Assembly: GCF_014202075.1 (NCBI RefSeq)
Contig: NZ_JACHFZ010000001.1
Location: 620,001 to 684,000 of the forward strand
DNA from: Brevundimonas basaltis
GTDB lineage: Bacteria; Pseudomonadota; Alphaproteobacteria; Caulobacterales; Caulobacteraceae
Direction of reading: 5' to 3'
Length of the DNA stretch: 64,000 nucleotides
In this document: piece after piece, positions 20,159-30,093 of the stretch
How the letters are laid out: each line of letters starts with the position of its first letter
Numbering within the stretch: position 1 is the stretch's first letter
Program-made: the position numbers and the translations under genes
Notes under the pieces: generated by a model
Database searches by the model: none
Seen by the model: only the letters and a program-made list of their open reading frames with translations
Told to the model about the DNA's origin: nothing

Positions 20159-20620
20159 ATGGCCGACACCCTCACCTTCACCCTCGACACCGGCGACGGC
20201 GAGGCCCGCGACGTGGTCATCAAGCTGCGCCCCGACCTCGCGCCCGGCCACGTGGCCCGCATCAGCGAGCTGGCGCAGGAAGGCTTCTACGACGGCGTGG
20301 TCTTCCACCGCGTCATCCCCGGCTTCATGGCCCAGGGCGGCGATCCGACCGGCACCGGCACCTCGGGCTCGTCCAAGCCGAACCTGAAGGCCGAGTTCTC
20401 GGCCGAGCCGCATGTCCGCGGGGTCTGCTCGATGGCCCGCACCTCGGACCCCAACAGCGCCAACAGCCAGTTCTTCATCTGCCTCGACGACGCCACCTTC
20501 CTCGACCGCCAGTACACGGTCTGGGGCGAGGTGACGGATGGCATGGACAACGTCGACGCCCTGCCCAAGGGCGAGCCGCCCCGCAACCCGGGCAAGATCG
20601 TCAAGGCGACGGTGAGCTGA
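20159..20620 (+). CDS. Cytoplasmic cyclophilin-type peptidyl-prolyl isomerase
   Basis: 153 residues, no signal peptide. Cyclophilin motifs FYDGVVFHRVIPGFMAQGGD, the SMARTSDPNSANSQFFI core and the WGEVTDGMDNVDAL end are all present, with the catalytic Arg in FHRVIPGF. It should catalyse proline cis-trans isomerisation in folding proteins (PpiB type). It converges on rnd; the whole gap between the two is filled by a repeat element. Confidence 0.95.
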   Translation: MADTLTFTLDTGDGEARDVVIKLRPDLAPGHVARISELAQEGFYDGVVFHRVIPGFMAQGGDPTGTGTSGSSKPNLKAEFSAEPHVRGVCSMARTSDPNSANSQFFICLDDATFLDRQYTVWGEVTDGMDNVDALPKGEPPRNPGKIVKATVS

Positions 20621-20700
20621 GGTCGTAGGTCGTAGGGCTTAGGGCTTGGGGCTTGGGGACGCGCTCCCACCAAGCCCTAAGCCCCAAGCCCTAGCCCCTA
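20621..20700. repeat. Hairpin element of GGGCTT(A/G) heptamers between convergent genes
   Basis: The left arm (20621-20659) contains GGTCGTA twice, then GGGCTTA and GGGCTTG units. The right arm (20670-20700) contains the reverse-complement CAAGCCCTAAGCCCC pattern, so the region folds into a long imperfect hairpin. It occupies the whole space between the cyclophilin and rnd stops and supplies the rnd stop codon. It looks like a short version of the element at 45434-45659. Bidirectional termination is plausible but unproven. Confidence 0.75.
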
Positions 20701-21846
20701 TTCGATCTCGACAACCTCGACCCGCGGGCCGTTCAGCACGAGGGCGATCTCGCCGCGCTTGAGCTTCAGCGCGTCCTCGCCGAACAGCTGGCGGCGCCAG
20801 CCCTTCAGGGCGTCGACATCGGCCTCGTCGCTGAGCGCGATCTTCTCCAGGTCGGCGACGTTGGCCAGCAGTTTGGTGGCCACGCCGGCGTTGTCGCTCT
20901 TGGCCTTGAGCAGCACCTTCAGCAGTTCCACCACCGACGGCGGCGCCGGCTGGTTGTGGGAGGGGCGCTCGAGCTTGGGCGCGTGGGCCTCGGGATCGGC
21001 CAGCACCCGGTTCAGTTCGGCGGTCAGTTCGACCCCGAGACGCGAGGCGCCGAAGCCCTTGGGCACCGAACGCAGGCGATTGAAGGCGTCAGGATCGGTG
21101 GGGCCTTGGGCGGCGATCTCGTCGATGGCTTCATCCTTGAGAATGCGGCCGCGCGGCTGGTCGCGCTCCTGCGCCGCCCGCTCGCGCCACACCGCCGTGG
21201 CCACGAAGGCGGCCAGGTATTTGGCGGAATATTTCTTCGGCTTCAGGCGCTTCCACGCCTTTTCCGGATCGGTGTCGTAGAGGGCCGGGTCGGTCAGGTC
21301 CTCCATCTCGGCGGTGACCCAGCTCAGGCGGCCGTCCTTCTCCAGCCGCTCGCGCAGCTTCGGGAACAGGGCGGCCAGATGCGTGACGTCGCCCAAGGCG
21401 TAGGTGAGTTGGGCGTCCGACAGCGGACGGCGCGCCCAGTCGGTGAAGCGGCTGCCCTTGTCGACCTCCTGCCGCAGCATCTGGCGGACCAGGGCTTCAT
21501 ACGAAACCTGATCCCCGAACCCCGCCGCCATGCCGGCGACCTGGGTGTCGAACATCGGCCGGGGCATGGCGCCCAGCTTCACAAAGATCTCCACGTCCTG
21601 GCGGGCGGCGTGGAAGACCTTGAGAATCGATTCGTCGCGCAGCAGCTCGAGGAAGGGCTCGAGGTCGATGCCCTCGGCCATCGGGTCGATGATGGCCGCG
21701 TCTGTGGCCGACGCCGCCTGGATCAGGCACAGTCGCGGCCAATAGGTCGTTTCCCGCATGAACTCGGTGTCGACCGTGATGAAGGGCTGGTTCGAGAGCT
21801 TCGCGCAGAAGTCGCGCAGCCCCTCGGTGGTGGTGATCGGCGTCAT
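20698..21846 (-). CDS. rnd: Ribonuclease D
   Basis: 382 residues from the ATG at 21846. DEDD exonuclease motifs are visible: FITVDTEFMRE (Exo I), FHAARQDVEIF (Exo II) and TYALGDVTHLAALF (Exo III, with the Tyr). HRDC-type helical domains follow in the C-terminal half. RNase D trims the 3' ends of tRNA precursors and other structured RNAs. An extra 17 codons upstream lack support. The stop codon lies within the heptamer hairpin element. Confidence 0.94.
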   Translation of the reverse strand: MTPITTTEGLRDFCAKLSNQPFITVDTEFMRETTYWPRLCLIQAASATDAAIIDPMAEGIDLEPFLELLRDESILKVFHAARQDVEIFVKLGAMPRPMFDTQVAGMAAGFGDQVSYEALVRQMLRQEVDKGSRFTDWARRPLSDAQLTYALGDVTHLAALFPKLRERLEKDGRLSWVTAEMEDLTDPALYDTDPEKAWKRLKPKKYSAKYLAAFVATAVWRERAAQERDQPRGRILKDEAIDEIAAQGPTDPDAFNRLRSVPKGFGASRLGVELTAELNRVLADPEAHAPKLERPSHNQPAPPSVVELLKVLLKAKSDNAGVATKLLANVADLEKIALSDEADVDALKGWRRQLFGEDALKLKRGEIALVLNGPRVEVVEIE

Positions 21847-21926
21847 TCGGATGCTATAGCCCCGCGCGATGCGGTTGTGGCAAGAGCCGCCGCACAAATC
21901 CGCCCACTGATTCAGGCCCGTGACCG

Positions 21927-22970
21927 ATGAGCGACACCCCCGACAGCCCGCGCAACGGCCTCACCTACGCCGATGCCGGCGTGGATATCGACGCCGGCGA
22001 GATGCTGGTCGACGCCATCAAGCCGCTGGCGAAGTCGACGCGGAGGCCCGGCGCCGAGGCGTCGCTGGGCGGATTCGGGGCCCTGTTCGACCTCAAGGCG
22101 GCGGGGTTCGAGGATCCGCTGATCGTCGCCACCACCGACGGCGTCGGCACCAAGCTGAAGATCGCCATCGAGACCGGACGCCACGACGGCGTCGGCGTCG
22201 ACCTGGTGGCCATGTGCGTCAACGACCTGCTGGCCCAGGGCGCGGAGCCGCTGCTGTTCCTCGACTACTACGCCACCGGCAAGCTGGAGATCGACGCCGC
22301 CAAGCGGGTCGTGGCCGGGATCGCCGAAGGCTGCCGTCAGGCGGGCTGCGCGCTGGTCGGCGGCGAGACGGCCGAAATGCCCGGCATGTACGCCGGCGGC
22401 GATTATGATCTGGCGGGCTTCTCGCTGGGCGCCGTCGAGCGCGGCCACGCCCTGCCGTATCTGGACCGGCAGGCTCCGGGCGACGTCATCATCGGCCTGG
22501 CTTCATCCGGACCGCACTCGAACGGCTACTCCCTGATCCGCAAGGTGGTCGAAAAGTCCGGTCTGTCGTGGGCGGACGACGCCCCCTTCGCTCGCGACCG
22601 CACCCTGGCCCAGGCCCTGATGGAGCCGACCCGTATCTATGTGAAGCCGGTGCTGCCTCTTATGAAGGCGGGGCTGGTCAAGGGCGCGGCGCACATCACG
22701 GGCGGCGGCCTGATCGAGAATCCGCCGCGCTGCATCGCCGAGGGTCTGCACGCCGAGTTCGACTGGGACGCCATTCCCCTGCCGCAGGTGTTCCAGTGGC
22801 TGGGCGAGACCGGCGGGATTTCGGATCACGAAATGCGCCGGACCTTCAACTGCGGCGTCGGCTTTATCCTGGTGGTCGCGCCGGAAAACGCCGAGCCGGT
22901 GCTGGCGGCCCTGCTCAACGCCGGCGAGGCGGCCTTCGTCTGCGGCCAGCTGGCGGCCGACCCAGCCTAG
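21927..22970 (+). CDS. purM: Phosphoribosylformylglycinamidine cyclo-ligase (AIR synthetase)
   Basis: 347 residues. Family motifs are [63 protein letters not shown] and [11 protein letters not shown]. It closes the imidazole ring in purine synthesis using ATP. purN, its usual neighbour, lies about 1.9 kb downstream on the same strand, separated by a minus-strand gene and an M28 peptidase gene. The stop overlaps that minus-strand gene by four bases. Confidence 0.98.
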   Translation: MSDTPDSPRNGLTYADAGVDIDAGEMLVDAIKPLAKSTRRPGAEASLGGFGALFDLKAAGFEDPLIVATTDGVGTKLKIAIETGRHDGVGVDLVAMCVNDLLAQGAEPLLFLDYYATGKLEIDAAKRVVAGIAEGCRQAGCALVGGETAEMPGMYAGGDYDLAGFSLGAVERGHALPYLDRQAPGDVIIGLASSGPHSNGYSLIRKVVEKSGLSWADDAPFARDRTLAQALMEPTRIYVKPVLPLMKAGLVKGAAHITGGGLIENPPRCIAEGLHAEFDWDAIPLPQVFQWLGETGGISDHEMRRTFNCGVGFILVVAPENAEPVLAALLNAGEAAFVCGQLAADPA

Positions 22971-23422
22971 TCTTCGAGGAGCGAATAGCTGACCCGCACG
23001 ATGGTGGCGCGGCCGGGGTTCTGGTGCACGGTGGCCGTCAGGCCTTCACGCGTCCACACCGGCCAGTCCTCGGGCTCGTCGGGAACCGGCGCGAAGCCCG
23101 CGCTCTCCAGCGGGCCCGCCACGGCGTCCCGCGCCTGATCGAAGCCGCCCGCCCGCGCCTGCACCTCGCACACCCGGCGCAGGTTGTGGTCCCGGGCGTT
23201 CCCGGTCAGCGTCAACTTGACGAGGTGGTGCCCGTTGGCGGTCTGCAGATCGCGCTCGTCGCCGCCCGGCCGCCGGACCAGACCGGCGAGGGCGATGTTG
23301 TCGGCCGAAACCTCGCCCGAAGCGGCGAACGGCAGGCAGACGCCGACGACGATCTGTCGCGTGATCTGACCCGAATCCTGGGGGGCGGCGACGAGGGCGG
23401 CGGCAAGGATCAGCGGGTGCAT
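22967..23422 (-). CDS. Hypothetical secreted protein
   Basis: 151 residues, starting at the ATG at 23422 (GAGGAG nine bases upstream). The N-terminus [20 protein letters not shown] is a short signal peptide. The mature part has two Cys (GVCLPFA and RRVCEVQ) that could form one disulfide, and a mixed beta pattern with no recognised domain. It ends four bases inside purM on the opposite strand. I do not recognise the family. Confidence 0.6.
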   Translation of the reverse strand: MHPLILAAALVAAPQDSGQITRQIVVGVCLPFAASGEVSADNIALAGLVRRPGGDERDLQTANGHHLVKLTLTGNARDHNLRRVCEVQARAGGFDQARDAVAGPLESAGFAPVPDEPEDWPVWTREGLTATVHQNPGRATIVRVSYSLLED

Positions 23423-23535
23423 CTGGTTCTCCTCGAGACACTGTCCCGGAGGACGGGCTCCGGCGCAAGCCGCCCGCATTGACCGCCGCGCCCTGCCCCG
23501 GCAAGGTCCGCGCCTTCCCCGCTGTGAGGTCGCTG

Positions 23536-24915
23536 ATGCGCGCGCTTTCGATCGCCCTGACCGGGCTGGTGCTGGTCTCCGGATCCGCGGCCGCCCAGAC
23601 GCCCGCCGCCAACGAGCACGCCCTGCTGCACCGGCTCGCCGCCGAGGTCCGGCCCGAGCGGATGCGGGCGGACATCGAGTCCATGGTCGGCTTCGGCACC
23701 CGCCACACCCTGTCGGAGACGCAGTCCGACACCCGCGGCATCGGGGCCGCCCGGCGCTGGGTCCAGCGCGAGTTCGAAGCCATGAGCCGCGACTGCGGCG
23801 GCTGCCTGACCGTGGTGACGCCCTCGGACACCGTCACCGGCGCCCGGGTGCCGACGCCGACCGAGGTGGTCAACATCGTCGCCATCCAGCGCGGCACAGG
23901 GGACCCGAACCGGGTCATCATCATCTCGGGGCACCTCGATTCCCGGGTCAGCGACGTGATGAATTTCACCGACGACGCTCCCGGCGCCAACGACGACGCC
24001 TCGGGCGTGGCGGCGGTGATGGAGGCGGCGCGGGTTCTGTCGAGACACCGTTTCGACGCCACCCTGGTCTATGCCGCCCTGTCGGGCGAGGAACAGGGCC
24101 TGCTGGGCGGCAAGATCGTCGCCGATTACGCCGAAGCGCAGGGCTGGCGGGTCGAGGCCAATCTGAACAACGACATCGTCGGCAATTCCCAGGGGCAGTC
24201 GGGCGTGCGCGACACCACCCGGGTGCGCGTCTTCTCCGAAGGCACCAAGACCGTAGAGACGGCCGCCCAGGCGGAACGCCGGCGCTACAACGGCGGTGAA
24301 GTCGATTCGTCGTCGCGCAATCTGGCCCGCTTCATCGACGCCGTCGCCGAGCGTTATCTGACCAATTTCGACGTCGAGATGATCTACCGCACCGACCGCT
24401 ACGGCCGCGGCGGCGACCAGGTCGAGATGCTGCGCCACGGCTTCCCCGCCGTGCGCATCAGCGAGGGGGCCGAGAACTACGACCGCCAGCACCAGGACCT
24501 GCGGGTCGAGGATGGGGTCCATTACGGCGACACCATCGACGGCGTCGACTTCGATTATCTGGGCCAGGTGGCGCGACTGAACATCGTCGCCATGGCCGCC
24601 CTCGCCAACGCCCCGGCCACGCCGCTCGGCGTCACCATCGAGGGCGCGGTCAAGCCGGACACCACCGTCAGATGGCAGGCCGTCCCCGGCGCGGCGGGCT
24701 ATCGCGTCTGGTGGCGGCCGACCACCGCGTCGCAATGGACCCATAGCCGCTGGGCCGGATCGGCGACCGAGCTGACCCTGCCGGGCGTGGTCATCGACGA
24801 CTACTTCTTCGGCGTCTCCGCGGTCTCCGCGGGCGGCTATGAAAGTCCGGTGGTCTTCCCCGGGCCGGCCGGGTCGTTCGTTTCGGTCGGCGACCCCGCC
24901 CCGCCCGCGCGCTGA
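23536..24915 (+). CDS. Exported M28-family metallopeptidase with C-terminal FN3-like domain
   Basis: 459 residues with a signal peptide (MRALSIALTGLVLVSGSAAA, cut near AQT). The M28 di-zinc site is visible in order: HLDSRVSD (first His and Asp region), PGANDDASGVAA (bridging Asp), LSGEEQGLLG (catalytic Glu) and NNDIVGNS. A late HGFPAVRISEGAENYDRQHQ completes the set. The last about 95 residues (TTVRWQAVPGAAGYRVWWR) look like a fibronectin-III module, common in secreted aminopeptidases. Its stop overlaps the purN start (TGATG). Confidence 0.88.
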   Translation: MRALSIALTGLVLVSGSAAAQTPAANEHALLHRLAAEVRPERMRADIESMVGFGTRHTLSETQSDTRGIGAARRWVQREFEAMSRDCGGCLTVVTPSDTVTGARVPTPTEVVNIVAIQRGTGDPNRVIIISGHLDSRVSDVMNFTDDAPGANDDASGVAAVMEAARVLSRHRFDATLVYAALSGEEQGLLGGKIVADYAEAQGWRVEANLNNDIVGNSQGQSGVRDTTRVRVFSEGTKTVETAAQAERRRYNGGEVDSSSRNLARFIDAVAERYLTNFDVEMIYRTDRYGRGGDQVEMLRHGFPAVRISEGAENYDRQHQDLRVEDGVHYGDTIDGVDFDYLGQVARLNIVAMAALANAPATPLGVTIEGAVKPDTTVRWQAVPGAAGYRVWWRPTTASQWTHSRWAGSATELTLPGVVIDDYFFGVSAVSAGGYESPVVFPGPAGSFVSVGDPAPPAR

Positions 24916-25523
24916 TGTCCATGCCGCCTTCCGGCCGCGCGCGCGTGGCCGTCCTGATCTCCGGCGCCGGGTCCAACATGGCCGCCCTGATCGACGCCGC
25001 GCAGCCGTCCGACGCCCCGTTCGAGGTGGTTCTGGTGCTGTCGAACAAACCGGACGCCGGCGGACTGGCCGTCGCCCAGGCCCGGGGAGTCGCCACCGCC
25101 GTCGTCGACCACCGCCCCCTCGGCAAGGACCGCGCGGCTCACGAACGGGCCGTCCAGACGGTGCTGGAGGCGCACGGCGTCGAGGTCGTGGCCCTCGCCG
25201 GCTACATGCGGTTGCTGACGCCGTGGCTGGTCGGCCGGTGGCAGGGTCGGATGGTCAACATCCACCCCAGCCTGCTACCCAAATATCCGGGTCTGGACAC
25301 CCACGCGCGCGCCCTCGCCGCCGGCGACGCCGAGGCCGGCTGTTCGGTGCATCTGGTCGCCGAGGGCGTCGATGACGGCCCCCTGCTGGGGCAGTCGCGT
25401 GTGCCGGTCCTGCCCGACGACACCCCGGCCTCTCTGGCGCAGCGGGTTTTGACCGCGGAGCACGAACTCTATCCGCGGGTTCTGGCCGACTTCTGCCGGG
25501 CCGGTCGGGGTCGAACGCAATGA
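24915..25523 (+). CDS. purN: Phosphoribosylglycinamide formyltransferase
   Basis: 202 residues. GART motifs VLISGAGSNMAALIDA, ALAGYMRLLTPWLV and MVNIHPSLLPKYPGLDTHARAL with the catalytic Asn-His, plus the HLVAEGVDDGPLLGQ loop. It formylates GAR with 10-formyl-tetrahydrofolate. The start overlaps the peptidase stop, so translation is coupled to a secreted peptidase unrelated to purines, which suggests the peptidase was inserted into an ancestral purM-purN pair. Confidence 0.97.
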   Translation: MSMPPSGRARVAVLISGAGSNMAALIDAAQPSDAPFEVVLVLSNKPDAGGLAVAQARGVATAVVDHRPLGKDRAAHERAVQTVLEAHGVEVVALAGYMRLLTPWLVGRWQGRMVNIHPSLLPKYPGLDTHARALAAGDAEAGCSVHLVAEGVDDGPLLGQSRVPVLPDDTPASLAQRVLTAEHELYPRVLADFCRAGRGRTQ

Positions 25524-25551
25524 AAACAGCCCCGGCGATCGCTCGCCGGGG
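25522..25551 (-). terminator. Intrinsic terminator of ndk
   Basis: Hairpin with nine-base arms CCCCGGCGA / TCGCCGGGG and a four-base loop (25530-25551). Read on the minus strand it is followed by CTGTTTTC, so it fits ndk (which ends at 25581). It sits immediately after the purN stop and may also stop plus-strand transcripts. Confidence 0.75.
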
Positions 25552-25580
25552 CCGCTCGATATTCCGAAAGCCGAAAAGGC

Positions 25581-26000
25581 TTAGCCGACGATCTGATCGT
25601 CGGCGAAGAACTGCTCGATCTCGATCTTGGCGTTCTCGATCGAGTCCGAACCGTGCACCGAGTTCTCGCCGATCGACAGGGCGAACTGCTTGCGGATGGT
25701 GCCGTCGGCGGCGTCCTTCGGATTGGTGGCGCCCATGACTTCGCGGTAGCGGGCCACGGCGTTGTCGCCTTCCAGAACCTGGACCACGACCGGCTCGGCG
25801 GTCATCTGGCCGACCAGTTCGCCGTAGAACGGACGCTCGGCGTGGACTTCGTAGAATTTCTTGGCCTGGGCCTCGGTCAGCTTGACGCGGCGCTGGCCGA
25901 CGATGCGCAGGCCGGCGCCCTCGATCACGGCGTTGATGGCGCCGGTCAGGTTGCGGCGCGTGGCGTCGGGCTTGATGATCGAGAACGTACGTTCGGTCAT
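25581..26000 (-). CDS. ndk: Nucleoside diphosphate kinase
   Basis: 139 residues starting [20 protein letters not shown]. The catalytic His lies in [11 protein letters not shown], and the Arg and Asn that bind nucleotide are in [10 protein letters not shown] and [15 protein letters not shown]. It equalises nucleoside triphosphate pools by a phospho-His ping-pong mechanism and serves the purine genes around it. The open frame extends 103 codons upstream without a good start. Divergent from the ABC-F gene. Confidence 0.98.
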   Translation of the reverse strand: MTERTFSIIKPDATRRNLTGAINAVIEGAGLRIVGQRRVKLTEAQAKKFYEVHAERPFYGELVGQMTAEPVVVQVLEGDNAVARYREVMGATNPKDAADGTIRKQFALSIGENSVHGSDSIENAKIEIEQFFADDQIVG

Positions 26001-26133
26001 GGGAGTGACTTCTTGTTGGGAGATTGAGGGTCGCGGGCTTATAGACGCGCCCTCCGACCTTTCCAAGGCGTCCCTAACGCTCGGCGCGCGGCGCCTCGCT
26101 GCTTGAGGGACGTGCGCTGACCTCGATTGTTTC

Positions 26134-28035
26134 ATGCTCCAGATCACCGACCTGACTTTCAGCGCCTGGGGCCGCAAATTCCTCGAGGACGCCTCGGTCA
26201 GCCTGCCGCCGGGATCGAAAGTGGGCCTTGTGGGCCGCAACGGCATCGGCAAGTCGACGCTGTTCAAGCTGATCCTCGGCGAGCTGGCCGCCGGCGGCGA
26301 TGAGATCACCCTGCCGAAGACGGCCCGCGTCGCCTCGGTCGATCAGGAGCACCCGGCCACCCCCGTCAGCGTGCTGGAAACCATCCTCGAGGCCGATGTC
26401 GAGCGCCATGACCTGCTGACCCGGCTGGAGACCGCCGAGCCCGAGGAGATGGGCGAGATCTGGACCCGGCTGATCGAGATCGACGCCGACGCCGCCCCGG
26501 CCCGGGCCGCCGAAATCCTCGTCGGCCTCGGCTTCGACCAGGACAACCAGCAGCGGCCGATGTCCGAGTTCTCGGGCGGCTGGCGCATGCGCGTGGCCCT
26601 GGCGGCCGCCCTGTTCGCCGAGCCGGACATGCTGCTGCTCGACGAACCGACCAACTACCTCGACCTCGAAGGCGCCCTGTGGCTTGAGGCGCGGCTGAAG
26701 AAATATCCGCACACCGCCCTGATCATCTCCCACGACCGGGAGATGCTGAACGAGGTCTGCACCCACATTCTGCACCTCGCGAACCGGACCCTGACCCTCT
26801 ACACGGGCAACTACGACCAGTTCGAAAAGGCCCGCGCCGAGAAGGCCCGACTGCAGCTCTCGGCCAAGGCCAAGCAGGACGCCGAGCGCGCCCACCTGCA
26901 GGCCTTCGTCGACCGCTTCAAGGCCAAGGCCTCCAAGGCCGCCCAGGCGCAGTCGCGGATGAAGCGGCTGGCCAAGATGGAGCCGGTCTCGACCACCATC
27001 GAGGAGCGCGTCGCGCCCTTCATACTGCCCTCCCCGCCGCGCCCGCTGGCGCCGCCGCTGATCCGGCTGGAGGCCGCCAACGTCGGCTATGAGCCCGGCA
27101 AGCCGATCCTGCGCAATCTCAACCTGCGCATGGACCTCGACGACCGCATCGGCCTGCTCGGCGTCAACGGCGCCGGCAAGTCGACTTTCGCCAAGATGAT
27201 CGCGGGCGCGCTGGACGTCGAGACCGGCGAACTGCACCGCGACCGCAAGATGCGCGTCGGCTGGTTCCACCAGCACCAGATCGAGGCCATGGACCCGACC
27301 GACACGCCGCTGGAGATCATCCGCCGCGCCATGCCGGACGCGAGCGAGAGCAGCCGTCGGTCAAAGCTGGCCCAATGGGGTCTGGGCTATGAAAAGCAGG
27401 AAACCACCGTGGCGTCCCTGTCCGGGGGGGAGCGGGCGCGGCTGCTGCTCAATCAGGTGGCGATGGACGCCCCGCACGTCCTGATCCTCGACGAACCGAC
27501 CAACCACCTCGACATCGACAGCCGCCGGGCCCTCCTCGATGCGCTCAACGAATACTCCGGCGCCGTCATCCTGATCACCCATGACCGCTCGCTGATGGAG
27601 TTGGTCGCCGACCGGCTGTGGCTGGCCGCCGACGGCACGGTGAAGCCCTTCGACGGCGACATGGACGATTACGCCAAATTCGTCCTCGACCGGGCAAAGC
27701 AGGCGGCGGTGAAGCCGTCCCAGATCAAGGCGGAGGCCGAGGCGAAGGTCAGCCTTCAGGTAGACAGCGCCCGCGGCCCGAACGACAGGGCGAACAAGAA
27801 GAAATCCGGCCCGTCCCCCTCGACACTGCGTCACGCGGTGAAGAAGGCGGAAGAGCGGATGGCGGCCCTCACCGCCGAGGTGGCCCGCATCGACGACGAT
27901 CTCGCCAACGCCGCGGTCAGCAATCCGAAGGCGCTGGAGGGATTGACCCGGGCACGCGCGAAAACCCAAGCCGATCTGGAAGCAGCCGAGGCCGCCTGGA
28001 TGCAGGCCGAGGAGGCGTTGGCGGAGGTGAACTGA
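26134..28035 (+). CDS. ABC-F family ATPase (Uup/YheS type)
   Basis: 633 residues, two ABC domains in one chain with no transmembrane segments. Walker A motifs [13 protein letters not shown] (about 31) and [13 protein letters not shown] (about 342), signatures EFSGGWRMR and SLSGGERAR, and Walker [12 protein letters not shown] and [11 protein letters not shown] are all intact. The charged linker between domains (about 230-300) is the P-site tRNA-interaction motif, and a coiled-coil ends the protein (about 560-630). ABC-F proteins act on the ribosome E site; which subtype this is cannot be fixed by eye. Confidence 0.93.
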   Translation: MLQITDLTFSAWGRKFLEDASVSLPPGSKVGLVGRNGIGKSTLFKLILGELAAGGDEITLPKTARVASVDQEHPATPVSVLETILEADVERHDLLTRLETAEPEEMGEIWTRLIEIDADAAPARAAEILVGLGFDQDNQQRPMSEFSGGWRMRVALAAALFAEPDMLLLDEPTNYLDLEGALWLEARLKKYPHTALIISHDREMLNEVCTHILHLANRTLTLYTGNYDQFEKARAEKARLQLSAKAKQDAERAHLQAFVDRFKAKASKAAQAQSRMKRLAKMEPVSTTIEERVAPFILPSPPRPLAPPLIRLEAANVGYEPGKPILRNLNLRMDLDDRIGLLGVNGAGKSTFAKMIAGALDVETGELHRDRKMRVGWFHQHQIEAMDPTDTPLEIIRRAMPDASESSRRSKLAQWGLGYEKQETTVASLSGGERARLLLNQVAMDAPHVLILDEPTNHLDIDSRRALLDALNEYSGAVILITHDRSLMELVADRLWLAADGTVKPFDGDMDDYAKFVLDRAKQAAVKPSQIKAEAEAKVSLQVDSARGPNDRANKKKSGPSPSTLRHAVKKAEERMAALTAEVARIDDDLANAAVSNPKALEGLTRARAKTQADLEAAEAAWMQAEEALAEVN

Positions 28036-28166
28036 GACCGACCCTTGGAGCGGGACCAGACGGGCGTTATTACAGAAACCTCATGCTGCCGGCTGCATCC
28101 ACAGGCGGCGCGGACGGCCTCCTTGTCGTCGAAGGCGTGAGAGTCACGCTCCAGCGGGGTGCCAGA

Positions 28167-29573
28167 ATGTTCGATTCCACTGTCTCCAGGAACCAGGGCC
28201 CGAAGGGCCGCCATCCGGTTCAGGGCCGTCGCGGCGGTATCCGCCTCACCCTCGTCAGCCTGACGGCCCTGGCGCTCTGCGCCGCCCCCGCGCTGGCCCG
28301 GGACCCGGAGCGTATGGACCAGGTCGTGCGAGCCTCGGTCGAGGCCGAGCAGTTCAGCGGTTCGGTTCTGGTCGCCCGCGATCGCGAAATCCTGCTCGAC
28401 CGGGGTTACGGCCTCGCCAATCGGGAATGGAACATCCCCAATGACGGCGACACCAAGTTCCGCCTGGCGTCGGTGACCAAACAGTTCACCGCCGTCGCGG
28501 TGATGATCCTGCACGAACGCGGTCTGGTGGATCTGGACGCGCCGGTGAAGACCTGGCTGCCGGACGCGCCGGCGGCCTGGGATGACGTCACGGTCCGCCA
28601 CCTGCTCACCCACACCTCCGGCGTGCCCAGCTTCACCAGCTTCGACGATTACGACGCGACGAAGACCTTGCCCGCCACCCTGGACAGCCTGATCGCGCGC
28701 TTCCGCGATCGGCCGCTCGACTTTCAGCCGGGCGAGGGCTGGGCCTATTCCAATTCAGGCTATGTCCTCCTGACCGCCGTCGTCGAGCAGGCGAGCGGCC
28801 AGTCCTACGCCGACTTCGTCGCCGGTGCGCTGTTCCAGCCGCTCGGCATGAGTGACAGCGGCTATGACAGCCACGCCGCCATCCTGCCGCGTCGCGCGGC
28901 GGGGTACACGCCCAGCGCCCGTGGCATCATCAACGCCGACTATGTGGATATGAGCATCCCCCAGGGCGCGGGTGCGCTCTATTCCACCACTCACGATCTC
29001 CTGAAATGGACACAGGGAGTGTTTGGCGGCCGTTTGTTGCGTCCGGAATCGCTCACGCTTCTGACGACGCCGGTTCGCAACCAGTACGCCTTCGGTCTGA
29101 TCGTGACGGAGAAGGACGGAAACACCACCGTCGGCCACTCCGGCGGCATCGAAGGCTTCAACACCTATCTGGCCTATGATCCGGCGCGCCGGATGACGGT
29201 CGTCGTCCTTGGGAATCTCAATGGCGCCGGCCCGGATCAGGTCGGGGCCTCGCTTATGGCGCTTGCGCGCGGTCAGGCCGTCACCCTGCCGGGCGAGCGT
29301 CAGGCCTTCACGGTCGCGCCCGAAGTGCTGAGAGCCTACGAAGGCGTCTACGAGCTGACCCCGACATTCGCCATCACTGTATCGCTGGTGGACGACAGGT
29401 TGATGGCGCAGGCGACCGGCCAGGACGCATTCGAACTGCATGCGGAATCCGCCGACGCGTTCTTCCTGCGCGTGGTCGACGCCCAGGTCACCTTCACCCG
29501 TGACTCCTCGGGAACCGTCGACGGTCTGATCCTGCACCAGGGCGGCAGGGACACGCCCGCGCCGAAGAAGTAA
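28167..29573 (+). CDS. Exported serine hydrolase of the beta-lactamase/AmpC-like (S12) family
   Basis: 468 residues. A basic N-terminal stretch precedes a signal helix (LTLVSLTALALCAAPALARD). The catalytic set of class C beta-lactamase-related enzymes is present: SxxK as SVTK (in FRLASVTKQFTA), the Tyr motif in GWAYSNSGY and a GHSGG near residue 330. The C-terminal about 120 residues form a small beta-rich domain. Members include esterases, D-aminopeptidases and low-molecular-weight penicillin-binding proteins; I cannot tell which. An in-frame ATG at 28083 is possible, but 28167 leaves a better signal peptide. Confidence 0.83.
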   Translation: MFDSTVSRNQGPKGRHPVQGRRGGIRLTLVSLTALALCAAPALARDPERMDQVVRASVEAEQFSGSVLVARDREILLDRGYGLANREWNIPNDGDTKFRLASVTKQFTAVAVMILHERGLVDLDAPVKTWLPDAPAAWDDVTVRHLLTHTSGVPSFTSFDDYDATKTLPATLDSLIARFRDRPLDFQPGEGWAYSNSGYVLLTAVVEQASGQSYADFVAGALFQPLGMSDSGYDSHAAILPRRAAGYTPSARGIINADYVDMSIPQGAGALYSTTHDLLKWTQGVFGGRLLRPESLTLLTTPVRNQYAFGLIVTEKDGNTTVGHSGGIEGFNTYLAYDPARRMTVVVLGNLNGAGPDQVGASLMALARGQAVTLPGERQAFTVAPEVLRAYEGVYELTPTFAITVSLVDDRLMAQATGQDAFELHAESADAFFLRVVDAQVTFTRDSSGTVDGLILHQGGRDTPAPKK

Positions 29574-29634
29574 CGCGGCTCGGGCCTGTCGCCTGTAGGC
29601 GAACGGCCGGTCCCCCGGCTAAGATGCCGGCCCT

Positions 29635-30093
29635 ATGGCTGAACACCCCGAAATCTGGTTCTACCACCTCGAACGTTCGACGCTCGATCAGGTGTTGCCG
29701 GGCCTGCTCGAGAAGACGCGCGAGCGAGGCTGGCGGGCGCTGGTCCGCGCCGCCGACCAGCGGCGGCTGGACGATCTCGACGAGCGGCTCTGGACCTATC
29801 GCGACGACAGTTTTCTGGCCCATGGCCGCGCCTCGGAGCCGGAAGCGGCGCGGCAACCCATCCTTCTGACGCAGTCCGCCGAGAACCCGAACGGCGCTCA
29901 GGCGCTGTTCATCCTGGACGACGCAGAGCTTGGCGATACGAAAGGGTTCGATCGATGCTTCATCATCTTCGACGGTCGGGACGACACCGCGGTGGCTGCG
30001 GCCCGGGTGCGCTGGAAGACGTTGAAGGACGGCGGCGCCAATCTCGCCTACTGGAAGCAGTCGCCCGAGGGACGCTGGGAAAAGGCGGCCTGA
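29635..30093 (+). CDS. holC: DNA polymerase III chi subunit
   Basis: 152 residues beginning MAEHPEIWFYHLERSTLDQV, with the LPGLLEKTRERGWRALVRA and DDSFLAHG segments that characterise HolC. HolC bridges the clamp loader to SSB. In related genomes holC commonly neighbours pepA; here pepA is 1.4 kb away on the opposite strand with four small lipoprotein genes between. The last codons overlap the first of those ORFs. Confidence 0.92.
   Translation: MAEHPEIWFYHLERSTLDQVLPGLLEKTRERGWRALVRAADQRRLDDLDERLWTYRDDSFLAHGRASEPEAARQPILLTQSAENPNGAQALFILDDAELGDTKGFDRCFIIFDGRDDTAVAAARVRWKTLKDGGANLAYWKQSPEGRWEKAA

Noticed and set aside
28083-28166. Upstream in-frame ATG and a TTCGATTCC tRNA T-loop-like word before the beta-lactamase-family gene
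   Set aside because: No acceptor or anticodon stem can be formed around the word, and the extra residues would spoil the signal peptide.
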